64,000 nt of DNA, from assembly GCF_016055025.1 (NCBI RefSeq), contig NZ_JAECVW010000001.1; one strand, written 5' to 3'. The position numbers were made by a program, and so were the translations under genes. Positions within the stretch are counted from its first letter, which is position 1. Each line of letters opens with the position of its first letter. The notes under the pieces are model-generated. The model did no database searches, was not told the origin of the DNA, and was given only the letters and a program-made list of their open reading frames with translations. Of this stretch, positions 23,826-31,308 are shown in pieces. This stretch comes from Thermoactinomyces intermedius (GTDB lineage: Bacteria; Bacillota; Bacilli; Thermoactinomycetales; Thermoactinomycetaceae).

Positions 23826-23834
23826 TGGTATAAT
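23826..23834 (+). promoter_or_regulatory. Extended -10 promoter of the mraZ cluster
   Basis: TGGTATAAT is a perfect extended -10 (TGn-TATAAT). No good -35 lies 17 nt upstream, where the ahcY terminator sits. The expected start point is near 23,841, at the first MraZ box. Confidence 0.65.
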
Positions 23835-23840
23835 TACCAG

Positions 23841-23870
23841 TGTGGTGGAGAGTGGTGAAAAGTGGTGAGG
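23841..23870 (+). promoter_or_regulatory. Three MraZ boxes
   Basis: Three direct repeats with an exact 10-nt period share GTGGTG: TGTGGTGGAG, AGTGGTGAAA and AGTGGTGAGG. MraZ is known to bind such short tandem GTGG-containing repeats upstream of its own gene. Placed at or just after the transcription start, they predict autoregulation of the division and wall operon. Confidence 0.75.
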
Positions 23871-23898
23871 AAGGGAGGCCAGGGGGGAGGAAAGCGGT

Positions 23899-24330
23899 AT
23901 GTTCATGGGTGAATTCAGGCATAATATCGATGATAAAGGGAGATTGATCATCCCTGCGAAGTTTAGGGAATCATTGGGATCTTCTTTTGTGATCACCCGT
24001 GGCTTGGACCGCTGTTTGTTTGCATATCCTCCTTCTGAATGGACGCAACTGGAACAAAAATTAAAAGCTCTTCCTTTTACCAAAGCGGATGCACGTAAAT
24101 TTACGCGCTTCTTTTTTTCTGGAGCAAGCGAAGTGGAATTTGACAAACAAGGCAGAATCCATATTGCTCCCCATTTACGGGAATATGCTCGTTTGAAAAA
24201 AGAGTGTGTGATCATCGGTGTCTCCACCCGTGTTGAGATTTGGTGCAAAGAACAATGGGAAGAGTATTACTGTAACTCCGAAGAATCTTTTAATGAAATT
24301 GCAGAAAGCTTGATTGATCTGGATTTGTAG
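23899..24330 (+). CDS. mraZ: MraZ transcriptional regulator
   Basis: 143 residues, two SpoVT/AbrB-like repeats: 'GEFRHNIDDKGRLIIPAKFR' at the start and 'EVEFDKQGRIHIAPHLREYA' in the second half, each with the DxxGR signature. MraZ forms a ring-shaped oligomer and represses or tunes the division and cell wall cluster from boxes in its own promoter, which are visible here. A GGGAGGAAAG site precedes the ATG. It is the first gene of the cluster and is followed 10 nt later by rsmH. Confidence 0.95.
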   Translation: MFMGEFRHNIDDKGRLIIPAKFRESLGSSFVITRGLDRCLFAYPPSEWTQLEQKLKALPFTKADARKFTRFFFSGASEVEFDKQGRIHIAPHLREYARLKKECVIIGVSTRVEIWCKEQWEEYYCNSEESFNEIAESLIDLDL

Positions 24331-24340
24331 CAAAGGATGA

Positions 24341-25279
24341 ATGAAAGTGTTTAAACATGAAACGGTATTAAGAGAAGAAGCAGTCCATGGACTTTGTATC
24401 AAATCGGATGGCATCTATGTGGATTGTACGCTGGGCGGAGGGGGACACAGTCAGTTGATCGCCGAGCAACTGTCTCCATCAGGAACCCTTATCGGATTAG
24501 ACCAGGACAAGCAAGCATTGGATCATGCCAAAAATAAATTAAAAGAACACTCATGCAACTTGCATTTGATAAACACCAACTTTCGACATGTCAGGGAAGT
24601 TGTGAATGAACTAGGTTATGAAAAGGTCGACGGCTTGTTGTTTGATCTGGGTGTTTCATCCCCCCAGCTCGATCAGGGTGAACGGGGCTTCAGTTATCAC
24701 CAGGAAGCTCCGCTCGACATGCGGATGAATCAGTCACAGGAGTTAAGCGCCTTTCATGTTGTGAATGAATGGCCGGAGGAAGAATTGTCGCGAATCTTGT
24801 TTGAATATGGCGAAGAAAAATTTTCCCGGCGAATTGCCAGAGAAATTGTCCAAACGAGAAAGAAAGCGCCGATTCGAACCACGTTGGAGCTGGTGGACGT
24901 GATCAAGCGGGCGATTCCCGCGCCTGCACGCAGAAAGGGTCCTCATCCGGCACGTCGTTCGTTTCAGGCGATCCGGATTGCCGTCAATGATGAATTAAAC
25001 GCTTTTCAAGAGGCGCTGAAAGAAAGTGTGAAATTGCTCCGCCCTGAAGGGCGCATCAGTGTGATCACTTTTCATTCTCTGGAAGACCGGATTTGCAAAC
25101 AGTTTTTCAAGGAACAATCCCGGGGATGCATTTGTCCTCCTGATTTTCCGGTCTGCACGTGCGGCAGAAAACCGGAATTGAAGATGATTACCAAAAAACC
25201 CGTCCTGCCGGGTCCGGAAGAGATAGAGAGAAACCAGCGGGCCCGGTCCGCAAAATTGAGGGTCGCGGAAAAAATATAA
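24341..25279 (+). CDS. rsmH: 16S rRNA (cytosine-1402-N4)-methyltransferase
   Basis: 312 residues, formerly MraW. 'HETVLREEAVHGL' at the start, SAM motif 'YVDCTLGGGGHSQLI', 'LLFDLGVSSPQLDQGERGFS' and 'SFQAIRIAVNDEL' are all family signatures. It methylates C1402 in the ribosomal decoding site. CAAAGGATGA precedes the ATG. The C-terminus is basic. Codon use here is slightly less GC-rich than in the flanking metabolic genes, which is common for this conserved cluster. Confidence 0.95.
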   Translation: MKVFKHETVLREEAVHGLCIKSDGIYVDCTLGGGGHSQLIAEQLSPSGTLIGLDQDKQALDHAKNKLKEHSCNLHLINTNFRHVREVVNELGYEKVDGLLFDLGVSSPQLDQGERGFSYHQEAPLDMRMNQSQELSAFHVVNEWPEEELSRILFEYGEEKFSRRIAREIVQTRKKAPIRTTLELVDVIKRAIPAPARRKGPHPARRSFQAIRIAVNDELNAFQEALKESVKLLRPEGRISVITFHSLEDRICKQFFKEQSRGCICPPDFPVCTCGRKPELKMITKKPVLPGPEEIERNQRARSAKLRVAEKI

Positions 25280-25316
25280 ACATGAAAGAAGCAGGTAGTG
25301 TAAGGAGGATTTATAT

Positions 25317-25682
25317 ATGAGAGCGGATCGTTTTCATGGTTCGGCTGCAAAACAGCTCCATAAACCTTACAGAGGGGAGCGGAAGCAAAAAAAGCCGGCC
25401 CCTTTCAAAGCGTTTCCGACCGGTGAAAGACTGCTTTACCTGTTCAGCGTTGTTTTGTGCGTTGCTTTGGCTGTTCTGGTTTTGTCGCGTTATGCCAAAG
25501 TGTCGGAGTTAAATGTGGCGATTCAAAATACGGAATTGGAAATCGAAAAGGTGGAAAAAGAGAATCTCCAATTGGAAACAGAAGCCAACAAATTAAGAAG
25601 TGTGGAGCGTATTCGCAAATTTGCTGAACAGAAAGGGTTAGAGCTGACAGCACCAAAATACTTACCTTCAACCAGCCCCTGA
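25317..25682 (+). CDS. ftsL: Cell division protein FtsL
   Basis: 121 residues: a basic cytoplasmic N-terminus, one membrane segment (about 38-57) and an extracytoplasmic coiled coil with a leucine-zipper-like pattern ('NTELEIEKVEKENLQLETE'). This bitopic layout, together with its place between rsmH and pbpB, identifies FtsL. It forms a complex with DivIB and DivIC that activates septal PBP2B. GTAAGGAGG precedes the ATG at good spacing. Confidence 0.92.
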   Translation: MRADRFHGSAAKQLHKPYRGERKQKKPAPFKAFPTGERLLYLFSVVLCVALAVLVLSRYAKVSELNVAIQNTELEIEKVEKENLQLETEANKLRSVERIRKFAEQKGLELTAPKYLPSTSP

Positions 25683-25729
25683 TGCCGAAATAAACACGAT
25701 ATTTGTCAGAGAGATGGGAGAGGCTTGAT

Positions 25730-27490
25730 ATGGGTTCGATGTTTAAGAAGAGCAAACGGCGTTCTCTTCTGATCGGGCTCGTTTGGATCGTGGGATTCAT
25801 CATTGTGATTGGAAGATTGTTTTGGCTGCAAGCGGTGGACCATAACAAATTGCTCGCGGCGGCCAAAGAAACATGGATCAAAGAAGATGCTCTTCGTCCC
25901 AAACGAGGCACTGTTTATGACCGGACCAAGCAGCAGCAATTGGCATGGGAAGTGGACGCTTATTACTTTGTCGCAGACACCCGGCAGGTGAAAGATCCTG
26001 AAAAAACTGCAAAGTATCTGGCACCGGTGTTGAAAATAAAAGAAGACGAGCTGGTCAAACTGCTGTCGAAGGATTCAGACTCTGTGGAACTCCGATACAA
26101 TGGGAAATACAAGTATCCAAAAGAGACACTCAATCAGGTGGAATCCTTAAAAAAGGACGGGCTTATCCAAGGCATTTATGCTTTTCCCACTTTCATGAGG
26201 CAGTATAACGGAACCATGGCCGCCCATGTTTTGGGATTTTTGCGGTATGATGACACAGCCGTTGGCGGCATCGAAGAATATTACGATCCATGGCTCAGGG
26301 GAAAAGAAGGTTACATCAAATACCTGAAAGCCAGAAATGGTGTGATGGTCACGGATCAGCCGGAAAAAAACCAGCCTCCGCAGCACGGGAAAGATCTTGT
26401 CCTGACCATTGATTCGCGTATCCAACATCAAGTGGAACTGGAGTTGGATGAAGCAATCAAAACCCATGAGGCCAAAGGGGGAACGGCGATTGTCGCCGAT
26501 CCCAAAACCGGGGAAATTCTGGCCATGGCATCCCGCCCGACTTTTGACCCGAACCGGTATGCCGAGACCCTGAGTGACGAAAACAGCATCAACCGGGCCG
26601 TGCAAAGCCAGTTTGAACCGGGCTCCACCTTTAAGATTGTGACTTTGGCCGCGGCGATTGAAGAAGGCATTTTCAATCCGGATCAAACGTATCCGTCGGG
26701 TTCGATCCGGGTGGATGACCGGGTGATTCATGACTGGAACGGAAGCGGATGGGGAAACATCACGTTTCGGGACGGAATCAAACTGTCCAGCAATGTCGCT
26801 TTTGTCATTTTGGGGCAAAAGTTGGGGGCGCAAAAATTAACGGATTATATCAACCGGTTTGGCTTTGGAAATATTACGGAGCAATACGGCAAAAAAACCG
26901 GAATCGATCTGCCGGCAGAGGGAAGGGGATACTTTTTCGGACGGAACCTGTATGCCACGGAATTGGCCACCACCTCATTCGGACAAGGGATTTCGGTCAC
27001 GCCGATCCAGCAAGTTGCAGCCGTGAGCGCCATTGCCAACGGCGGTGTCTGGAAGACCCCCCATATCATGAAATCGATATGGGAACCGGGGTTGAAAAAA
27101 GAAGTGAAATCTTTTCAACCCGAAAGCCGTCGGATCGTGAAAGAATCCACGGCAAAACAAGTCCGGGAGTTATTGCGTGGGGTGGTACAAAACGGAACCG
27201 GTGTCGAAGCCGATTTACCGGGCTATGGCGTGGCCGGAAAAACGGGGACGGCACAAAAACCGGATCCGGACGGAGGATACATGGAGAACCAATATATTGT
27301 TTCCTTTGTCGGTTTTGCCCCGTATGACAAACCGGAAGTGGTCGTCTATGTCGCCATTGATGAGCCGTCATCGTCCCAAAATGCCACCGGGGGAACGGTG
27401 GCCGCTCCGATCGCCAGGGAGATCATGAAAAAATCGCTGCAAATCAGACAAGTGCAACCGAATGACAAATTCGCCGAGACGATTAAATAA
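25730..27490 (+). CDS. pbpB: Penicillin-binding protein 2B-like transpeptidase without PASTA
   Basis: 586 residues, class B PBP. One N-terminal membrane segment (about 11-30), a dimerisation domain, and the transpeptidase with Ser299-x-x-Lys302 ('EPGSTFKIV'), an SSN motif ('KLSSNVAF') and Lys504 in KTGTA. It makes septal cross-links. Bacillus subtilis PBP2B is about 716 residues and ends in two PASTA domains; this protein stops right after the transpeptidase ('KFAETIK'), so PASTA is missing and not merely frame-shifted, since a terminator follows. The start follows GGGAGAGG; an ATG three codons later is possible. Confidence 0.93.
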   Translation: MGSMFKKSKRRSLLIGLVWIVGFIIVIGRLFWLQAVDHNKLLAAAKETWIKEDALRPKRGTVYDRTKQQQLAWEVDAYYFVADTRQVKDPEKTAKYLAPVLKIKEDELVKLLSKDSDSVELRYNGKYKYPKETLNQVESLKKDGLIQGIYAFPTFMRQYNGTMAAHVLGFLRYDDTAVGGIEEYYDPWLRGKEGYIKYLKARNGVMVTDQPEKNQPPQHGKDLVLTIDSRIQHQVELELDEAIKTHEAKGGTAIVADPKTGEILAMASRPTFDPNRYAETLSDENSINRAVQSQFEPGSTFKIVTLAAAIEEGIFNPDQTYPSGSIRVDDRVIHDWNGSGWGNITFRDGIKLSSNVAFVILGQKLGAQKLTDYINRFGFGNITEQYGKKTGIDLPAEGRGYFFGRNLYATELATTSFGQGISVTPIQQVAAVSAIANGGVWKTPHIMKSIWEPGLKKEVKSFQPESRRIVKESTAKQVRELLRGVVQNGTGVEADLPGYGVAGKTGTAQKPDPDGGYMENQYIVSFVGFAPYDKPEVVVYVAIDEPSSSQNATGGTVAAPIAREIMKKSLQIRQVQPNDKFAETIK

Positions 27491-27498
27491 AGGGATGG

Positions 27499-27530
27499 AA
27501 AGCCCCACTTTTAAAAGCGGGGCTTTTTTT
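27499..27530 (+). terminator. Terminator between pbpB and spoVD
   Basis: AAAGCCCC pairs with GGGGCTTT, with an inner self-complementary CTTTTAAAAG and a single A/C mismatch between them, followed by seven T. It uncouples vegetative pbpB from the spoVD gene. Confidence 0.88.
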
Positions 27531-27549
27531 ATGGAAGAAGACAGGCCGT

Positions 27550-27579
27550 GTCATTTTTTTTCCGCGGATTTCATAGTTT
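27550..27579 (+). promoter_or_regulatory. Possible SigE promoter of spoVD
   Basis: GTCATTTT (27,550-27,557), 14 nt, CATAGTTT (27,572-27,579) resembles the sigma-E pattern GTCATATT / CATACAAT. spoVD is sigma-E dependent in Bacillus subtilis. It lies 34 nt before the spoVD start and after the pbpB terminator. Confidence 0.5.
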
Positions 27580-27613
27580 TAGAGTAAGAGACGGGAAGGA
27601 GAGGAAGGGGAAG

Positions 27614-29530
27614 ATGCACGGCCAACAAATCACCGTTCGCAAACGATTGTTTTCTTTGTTTTTGATTTCCATATTTGTATTTATGGTTTTGATTGCACGG
27701 CTTGCTTACGTCCAATTGATTGCCGGCGGGGAACTGGCGGAAAAAGCCAAAGACCTGTGGAGCCGGAATATCCCTTTTGAACCGAAACGGGGAAAAATAT
27801 TGGACCGGAATCAAAAAAAACTGGCATACAACATCAGCTCCCCTTCCGTCATGGCGATTCCGGCCCAAATCAAAGATCCGGCCAAAACAGCCAAGCAATT
27901 GGCCCGCATTCTCCAGGCCCCCGAAGAGAAAATCTATGAAAAAATCACCCAGCGGCAATTGATTGTCAAACTTCATCCGTGGGGGAGAAAAATTTCGGAA
28001 GAAAAAGCACGGCAAATTCAAGGGCTCAGGCTCCCGGGGATTGCCATTGCAGAGGACAGTAAACGGTATTATCCCCATGGCAGTTTCGCCGCCCATCTTT
28101 TGGGATTTACCGGGGTCGACAATCAGGGGCTGGCCGGGTTGGAATTGATCTATGATGAAAAATTGAAAGGTAAAAAGGGATATGTTTCGTTCAGTGCCAC
28201 CGCCAGCGGGGATAAATTGCCGGGAGGGGTGGACCGGTTTATACCTCCACAGGATGGTCTGGACTTGATGCTGACCCTTGATTACCAGATTCAAACCATC
28301 ATCGAACGGGAATTGGATCAGGCGATGGCCCAGTATCAACCGGAAAACGCTTTGGCCATAGCCATGAACCCCAATACCGGTGAAATTCTGGGGATGAGCA
28401 GCCGCCCCACTTTCCACCCGGATCAATACAAGGTGACCGACCCGTTGATTTATAACCGGAATTTGCCGATTTGGAAAACGTATGAACCTGGATCGACGTT
28501 CAAAATTATCACGTTGGCCGCGGCACTGGAAGAAAAGAAAATGAATTTACAGGATCACTTTCATGACCCTGGTTACATCAAAGTGGGCGGTGCCCGGTTG
28601 CGTTGTTGGAAATCGGGGGGCCATGGACATCAGACATTTTTGGAAGTGGTGGAAAACTCCTGCAACCCGGGATTTGTCACGTTGGGACAGCGGCTGGGAA
28701 AAGAGAAATTGTTTTCCTATATCCGTAAGTTCGGGTTTGGGGAGAAAACCGGGATTGACTTGAATGGCGAAGCACTCGGAATTTTATTTGAGGAAAGTCA
28801 GGTGGGGCCGGTGGAATTGGCAACCACGGCATTCGGACAAGGGGTTTCGGTGACCCCGATTCAACAGGTGGCTGCCGTTTCGGCCGCGATCAATGGCGGG
28901 AAGCTGATGGTTCCCCACGTCGCCAAAGCATGGGTGGATCCGGAAACCGGAAAAGTGGTGGAAGAAATCAAACCCAAAATGAAACGGCAAGTCATTTCCG
29001 AAGCGACTTCCGCCCAAGTCCGGCAAACCTTGGAGAGTGTCGTGGCGAAGGGGACGGGAAGGAAAGCGTTTGTGGATGGATACCGTGTGGGAGGAAAGAC
29101 CGGAACCGCGCAAAAAGTGGGACCGGATGGCAGATACATGCAAAATAACCACATTGTCTCGTTCATCGGCTTTGCGCCGGCGGATGATCCGCAATTGGTG
29201 GTTTATGTGGCGGTGGACAATCCCAAGGGAATTCAATTCGGCGGAGTGGTTGCCGCCCCCATTGTCGGCAACATTTTGGATGACAGCCTGCGGTATTTAA
29301 AAATCCCGAAACGAACCAAACAAATTCCGCCGGAAAACGGGCCGGCAGAGATCCCGATTGTCCCGGCGCCCAATCTGGTCAATCAGGACATCGATGAAAT
29401 TCGTTCCAGTTTGTATTCCTTTCCGCTGCAAGTTTATGGAAAAGGACAAAAGGTGATTGATCAAATGCCCAAGCCCGGGCAACGTGTCAAAAAAGGAACG
29501 ACCATCAAAATCTACCTGGGGGATTCATAG
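27614..29530 (+). CDS. spoVD: SpoVD, sporulation-specific class B PBP
   Basis: 638 residues (Bacillus subtilis SpoVD about 645). One N-terminal membrane segment (about 13-33), dimerisation domain, transpeptidase with Ser294-x-x-Lys297 ('EPGSTFKII'), 'SCN' of 'VENSCNPGF', and Lys495 in KTGTA. A C-terminal PASTA domain occupies about 575-638 ('VPAPNLVNQDIDEIRSSL'). It makes spore cortex peptidoglycan with SpoVE. The ATG at 27,614 is preceded by a purine-rich GGAAGGGG; the in-frame upstream extension starts inside the promoter region. The gene is intact and paralogous to pbpB, the immediate neighbour. Confidence 0.94.
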   Translation: MHGQQITVRKRLFSLFLISIFVFMVLIARLAYVQLIAGGELAEKAKDLWSRNIPFEPKRGKILDRNQKKLAYNISSPSVMAIPAQIKDPAKTAKQLARILQAPEEKIYEKITQRQLIVKLHPWGRKISEEKARQIQGLRLPGIAIAEDSKRYYPHGSFAAHLLGFTGVDNQGLAGLELIYDEKLKGKKGYVSFSATASGDKLPGGVDRFIPPQDGLDLMLTLDYQIQTIIERELDQAMAQYQPENALAIAMNPNTGEILGMSSRPTFHPDQYKVTDPLIYNRNLPIWKTYEPGSTFKIITLAAALEEKKMNLQDHFHDPGYIKVGGARLRCWKSGGHGHQTFLEVVENSCNPGFVTLGQRLGKEKLFSYIRKFGFGEKTGIDLNGEALGILFEESQVGPVELATTAFGQGVSVTPIQQVAAVSAAINGGKLMVPHVAKAWVDPETGKVVEEIKPKMKRQVISEATSAQVRQTLESVVAKGTGRKAFVDGYRVGGKTGTAQKVGPDGRYMQNNHIVSFIGFAPADDPQLVVYVAVDNPKGIQFGGVVAAPIVGNILDDSLRYLKIPKRTKQIPPENGPAEIPIVPAPNLVNQDIDEIRSSLYSFPLQVYGKGQKVIDQMPKPGQRVKKGTTIKIYLGDS

Positions 29531-29577
29531 AAAAACACCGGATCGGATTGCCAAGCGGCGCTTCTTTGTTACTTAAA

Positions 29578-29607
29578 TGCAAACAATTTGCAAACAAAAT
29601 GCAAACA
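29578..29607 (+). repeat. Three tandem TGCAAACA repeats, 11-nt period
   Basis: TGCAAACA occurs at 29,578, 29,589 and 29,600, an exact 11-nt period, i.e. one face of the helix. They lie in the 279-nt gap between spoVD and murE, about 100 nt upstream of a promoter-like sequence. They look like a multi-site protein-binding region; the binder is unknown. Confidence 0.6.
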
Positions 29608-29680
29608 TTTCTGTGGGGATTCTGTGGCTTGATTTTGCTCACTCCTTGAATTCTCGGGGGTTTATCCGATGAATTGAGGA

Positions 29681-29692
29681 AAGTGCGCACTT
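29681..29692. promoter_or_regulatory. 12-bp perfect palindrome upstream of the murE promoter
   Basis: AAGTGCGCACTT is self-complementary over all 12 bases and ends 10 nt before the -35 hexamer of the candidate murE promoter. It is a plausible activator or repressor half-site pair. Confidence 0.4.
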
Positions 29693-29702
29693 GCCAAGGA
29701 AA

Positions 29703-29731
29703 GTGACAAATGATAGAAAGGAGATTAAAAT
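29703..29731 (+). promoter_or_regulatory. Candidate SigA promoter of murE
   Basis: GTGACA (29,703-29,708), 17 nt, TAAAAT (29,726-29,731); each hexamer matches five of six consensus bases. Transcription would start near 29,738, just ahead of the hairpin at 29,750. Confidence 0.5.
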
Positions 29732-29749
29732 AGGGTATGTGAATAGACC

Positions 29750-29774
29750 ATGCCAGGAATACCCCTGGCATTTT
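29750..29774 (+). terminator. Terminator-like hairpin in the murE leader
   Basis: Eight-bp perfect stem (ATGCCAGG / CCTGGCAT), 6-nt loop, then four T. It lies only about 36 nt before the murE ATG and downstream of the candidate promoter, so it may act as an attenuator or as the spoVD terminator. Confidence 0.5.
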
Positions 29775-29809
29775 CTGTTGTCTTTCTGTTGTCGAAAAGG
29801 AGGAAGAAG

Positions 29810-31297
29810 ATGCGAATATGTGAGTTAATCCGGCCGTTAATGTTGCACAAAACGACAGGGGATCTGATGACCGAAATTCATGGCATCCAAATCGATTCCC
29901 GTCAGGTTCAGCCGGGAGACTTGTTTATTGCTCTGAGAGGGACGCAGGTGGATGCCCACCGTTTCGTCGAGCAGGCGGTGGCCAACGGCGCCGCGGCGGT
30001 CATGGTGGAAAAGCCGGTTGATTTGCCGGGCATTCCCGTGATTCAAGTGCCTGACACACGCAGAGCGATGGCCGTGGTGGCTGCGAAATTCTACCACTAT
30101 CCGACGAAAGAATTGAAGCTGATTGGAGTGACGGGAACAAACGGAAAGACAACCACGACTTATCTGATTGAACAGCTTCTCAGACATAAAGGTTCTTTAA
30201 CCGGCGTGATCGGAACCATTCAGACGAAAATCGGAAAGAAAAAGTTTGCAACCAAAAACACAACGCCCGAAGTGACGGATTTGCAAAAGACGTTTCGAAT
30301 GATGAAAGATGAGGGTTGTGAGTATTCTGTCATTGAAGTTTCATCACATGCATTGGACATGGGAAGAACCAGAGGTTGTCAATTTCGGATCGCTGTTTTC
30401 ACGAATTTGACGCAAGATCATTTGGATTACCATGAGACGATGGAAAACTACCGCGAAGCGAAAAGTTTGCTGTTCAGTCAATTGGGTAATGCTTATGCGG
30501 AAGATTTAGAAGATAATACGTTTGCCGTATTAAACGCGGATGACAAAGCTTCCGGTTATTTCATGCAACGGACGCCGGCCCAGGTGATTACCTACGGCAT
30601 CGGGCAGCCGGCCGACGTCACGGCGGAAAATATCCGGTTTTCTTCTTCGGGAACAACCTTCACGTTAAAAACCTTTCGCGGGGAAGTTCCCATTCAGACA
30701 AGACTGGTCGGCAAATTTAATGTATATAATGTATTAGCGGCCGTTTCCGTCGCGCTGATTGAAGGCATGGACCTTAAACTGATTCAGACGGCATTGGCTG
30801 AAGTGGAAGGAATCAGCGGGCGGTTTGAACCGGTGGATTTGGGACAGCCTTATTCGGTTCTTGTGGATTACGCCCACACACCAGACAGTCTGGAAAATGC
30901 GTTGACCACCATTCGCGAATTTGCCAAGGGGCGGGTGATTTGCGTTGTGGGTTGCGGCGGGGACCGCGATCGCAGCAAACGTCCGCTGATGGCGGAGATT
31001 GCGGTGAAAAACAGTGATTTGGCCATTTTCACCTCGGATAACCCTCGTACGGAAAATCCCGTCACGATTTTGGATGATATGTTGGTCGGGGTGGACCAGT
31101 ATCCCGAAGACCGTTATTTGGTGATTGAAAACCGCAAGGAAGCGATTTATGAAGCGGTGGCCAAAGCCAAACCGGAAGATGTGATTTTAATTGCCGGAAA
31201 AGGCCATGAAACCTATCAGGAAATCAACGGCGTACGCCATCATTTTGATGACCGGGAAGTCGCCGCCGATGCGATTTCATCCATGCGGGCAAAGTGA
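29810..31297 (+). CDS. murE: UDP-MurNAc-tripeptide synthetase (meso-DAP adding)
   Basis: 495 residues, Mur ligase. ATP motif 'GVTGTNGKTTTT', carbamoylated-Lys region, and the specificity motif Asp410-Asn-Pro-Arg413 ('DNPRTE'), which marks meso-diaminopimelate as the amino acid added; Lys-adding enzymes differ there. It acts in the cytoplasm on UDP-MurNAc-L-Ala-D-Glu. AAAAGGAGG precedes the ATG. The last codons overlap the murF region by 4 nt at an alternative GTG. MurE begins a new transcription unit after the 279-nt gap. Confidence 0.95.
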   Translation: MRICELIRPLMLHKTTGDLMTEIHGIQIDSRQVQPGDLFIALRGTQVDAHRFVEQAVANGAAAVMVEKPVDLPGIPVIQVPDTRRAMAVVAAKFYHYPTKELKLIGVTGTNGKTTTTYLIEQLLRHKGSLTGVIGTIQTKIGKKKFATKNTTPEVTDLQKTFRMMKDEGCEYSVIEVSSHALDMGRTRGCQFRIAVFTNLTQDHLDYHETMENYREAKSLLFSQLGNAYAEDLEDNTFAVLNADDKASGYFMQRTPAQVITYGIGQPADVTAENIRFSSSGTTFTLKTFRGEVPIQTRLVGKFNVYNVLAAVSVALIEGMDLKLIQTALAEVEGISGRFEPVDLGQPYSVLVDYAHTPDSLENALTTIREFAKGRVICVVGCGGDRDRSKRPLMAEIAVKNSDLAIFTSDNPRTENPVTILDDMLVGVDQYPEDRYLVIENRKEAIYEAVAKAKPEDVILIAGKGHETYQEINGVRHHFDDREVAADAISSMRAK

Positions 31298-31308
31298 GGA
31301 ATGATGAA

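Noticed and set aside
29505..29771. 88-codon minus-strand frame in the gap before murE
   Set aside because: It overlaps the end of spoVD and the murE regulatory elements, and has no family resemblance.
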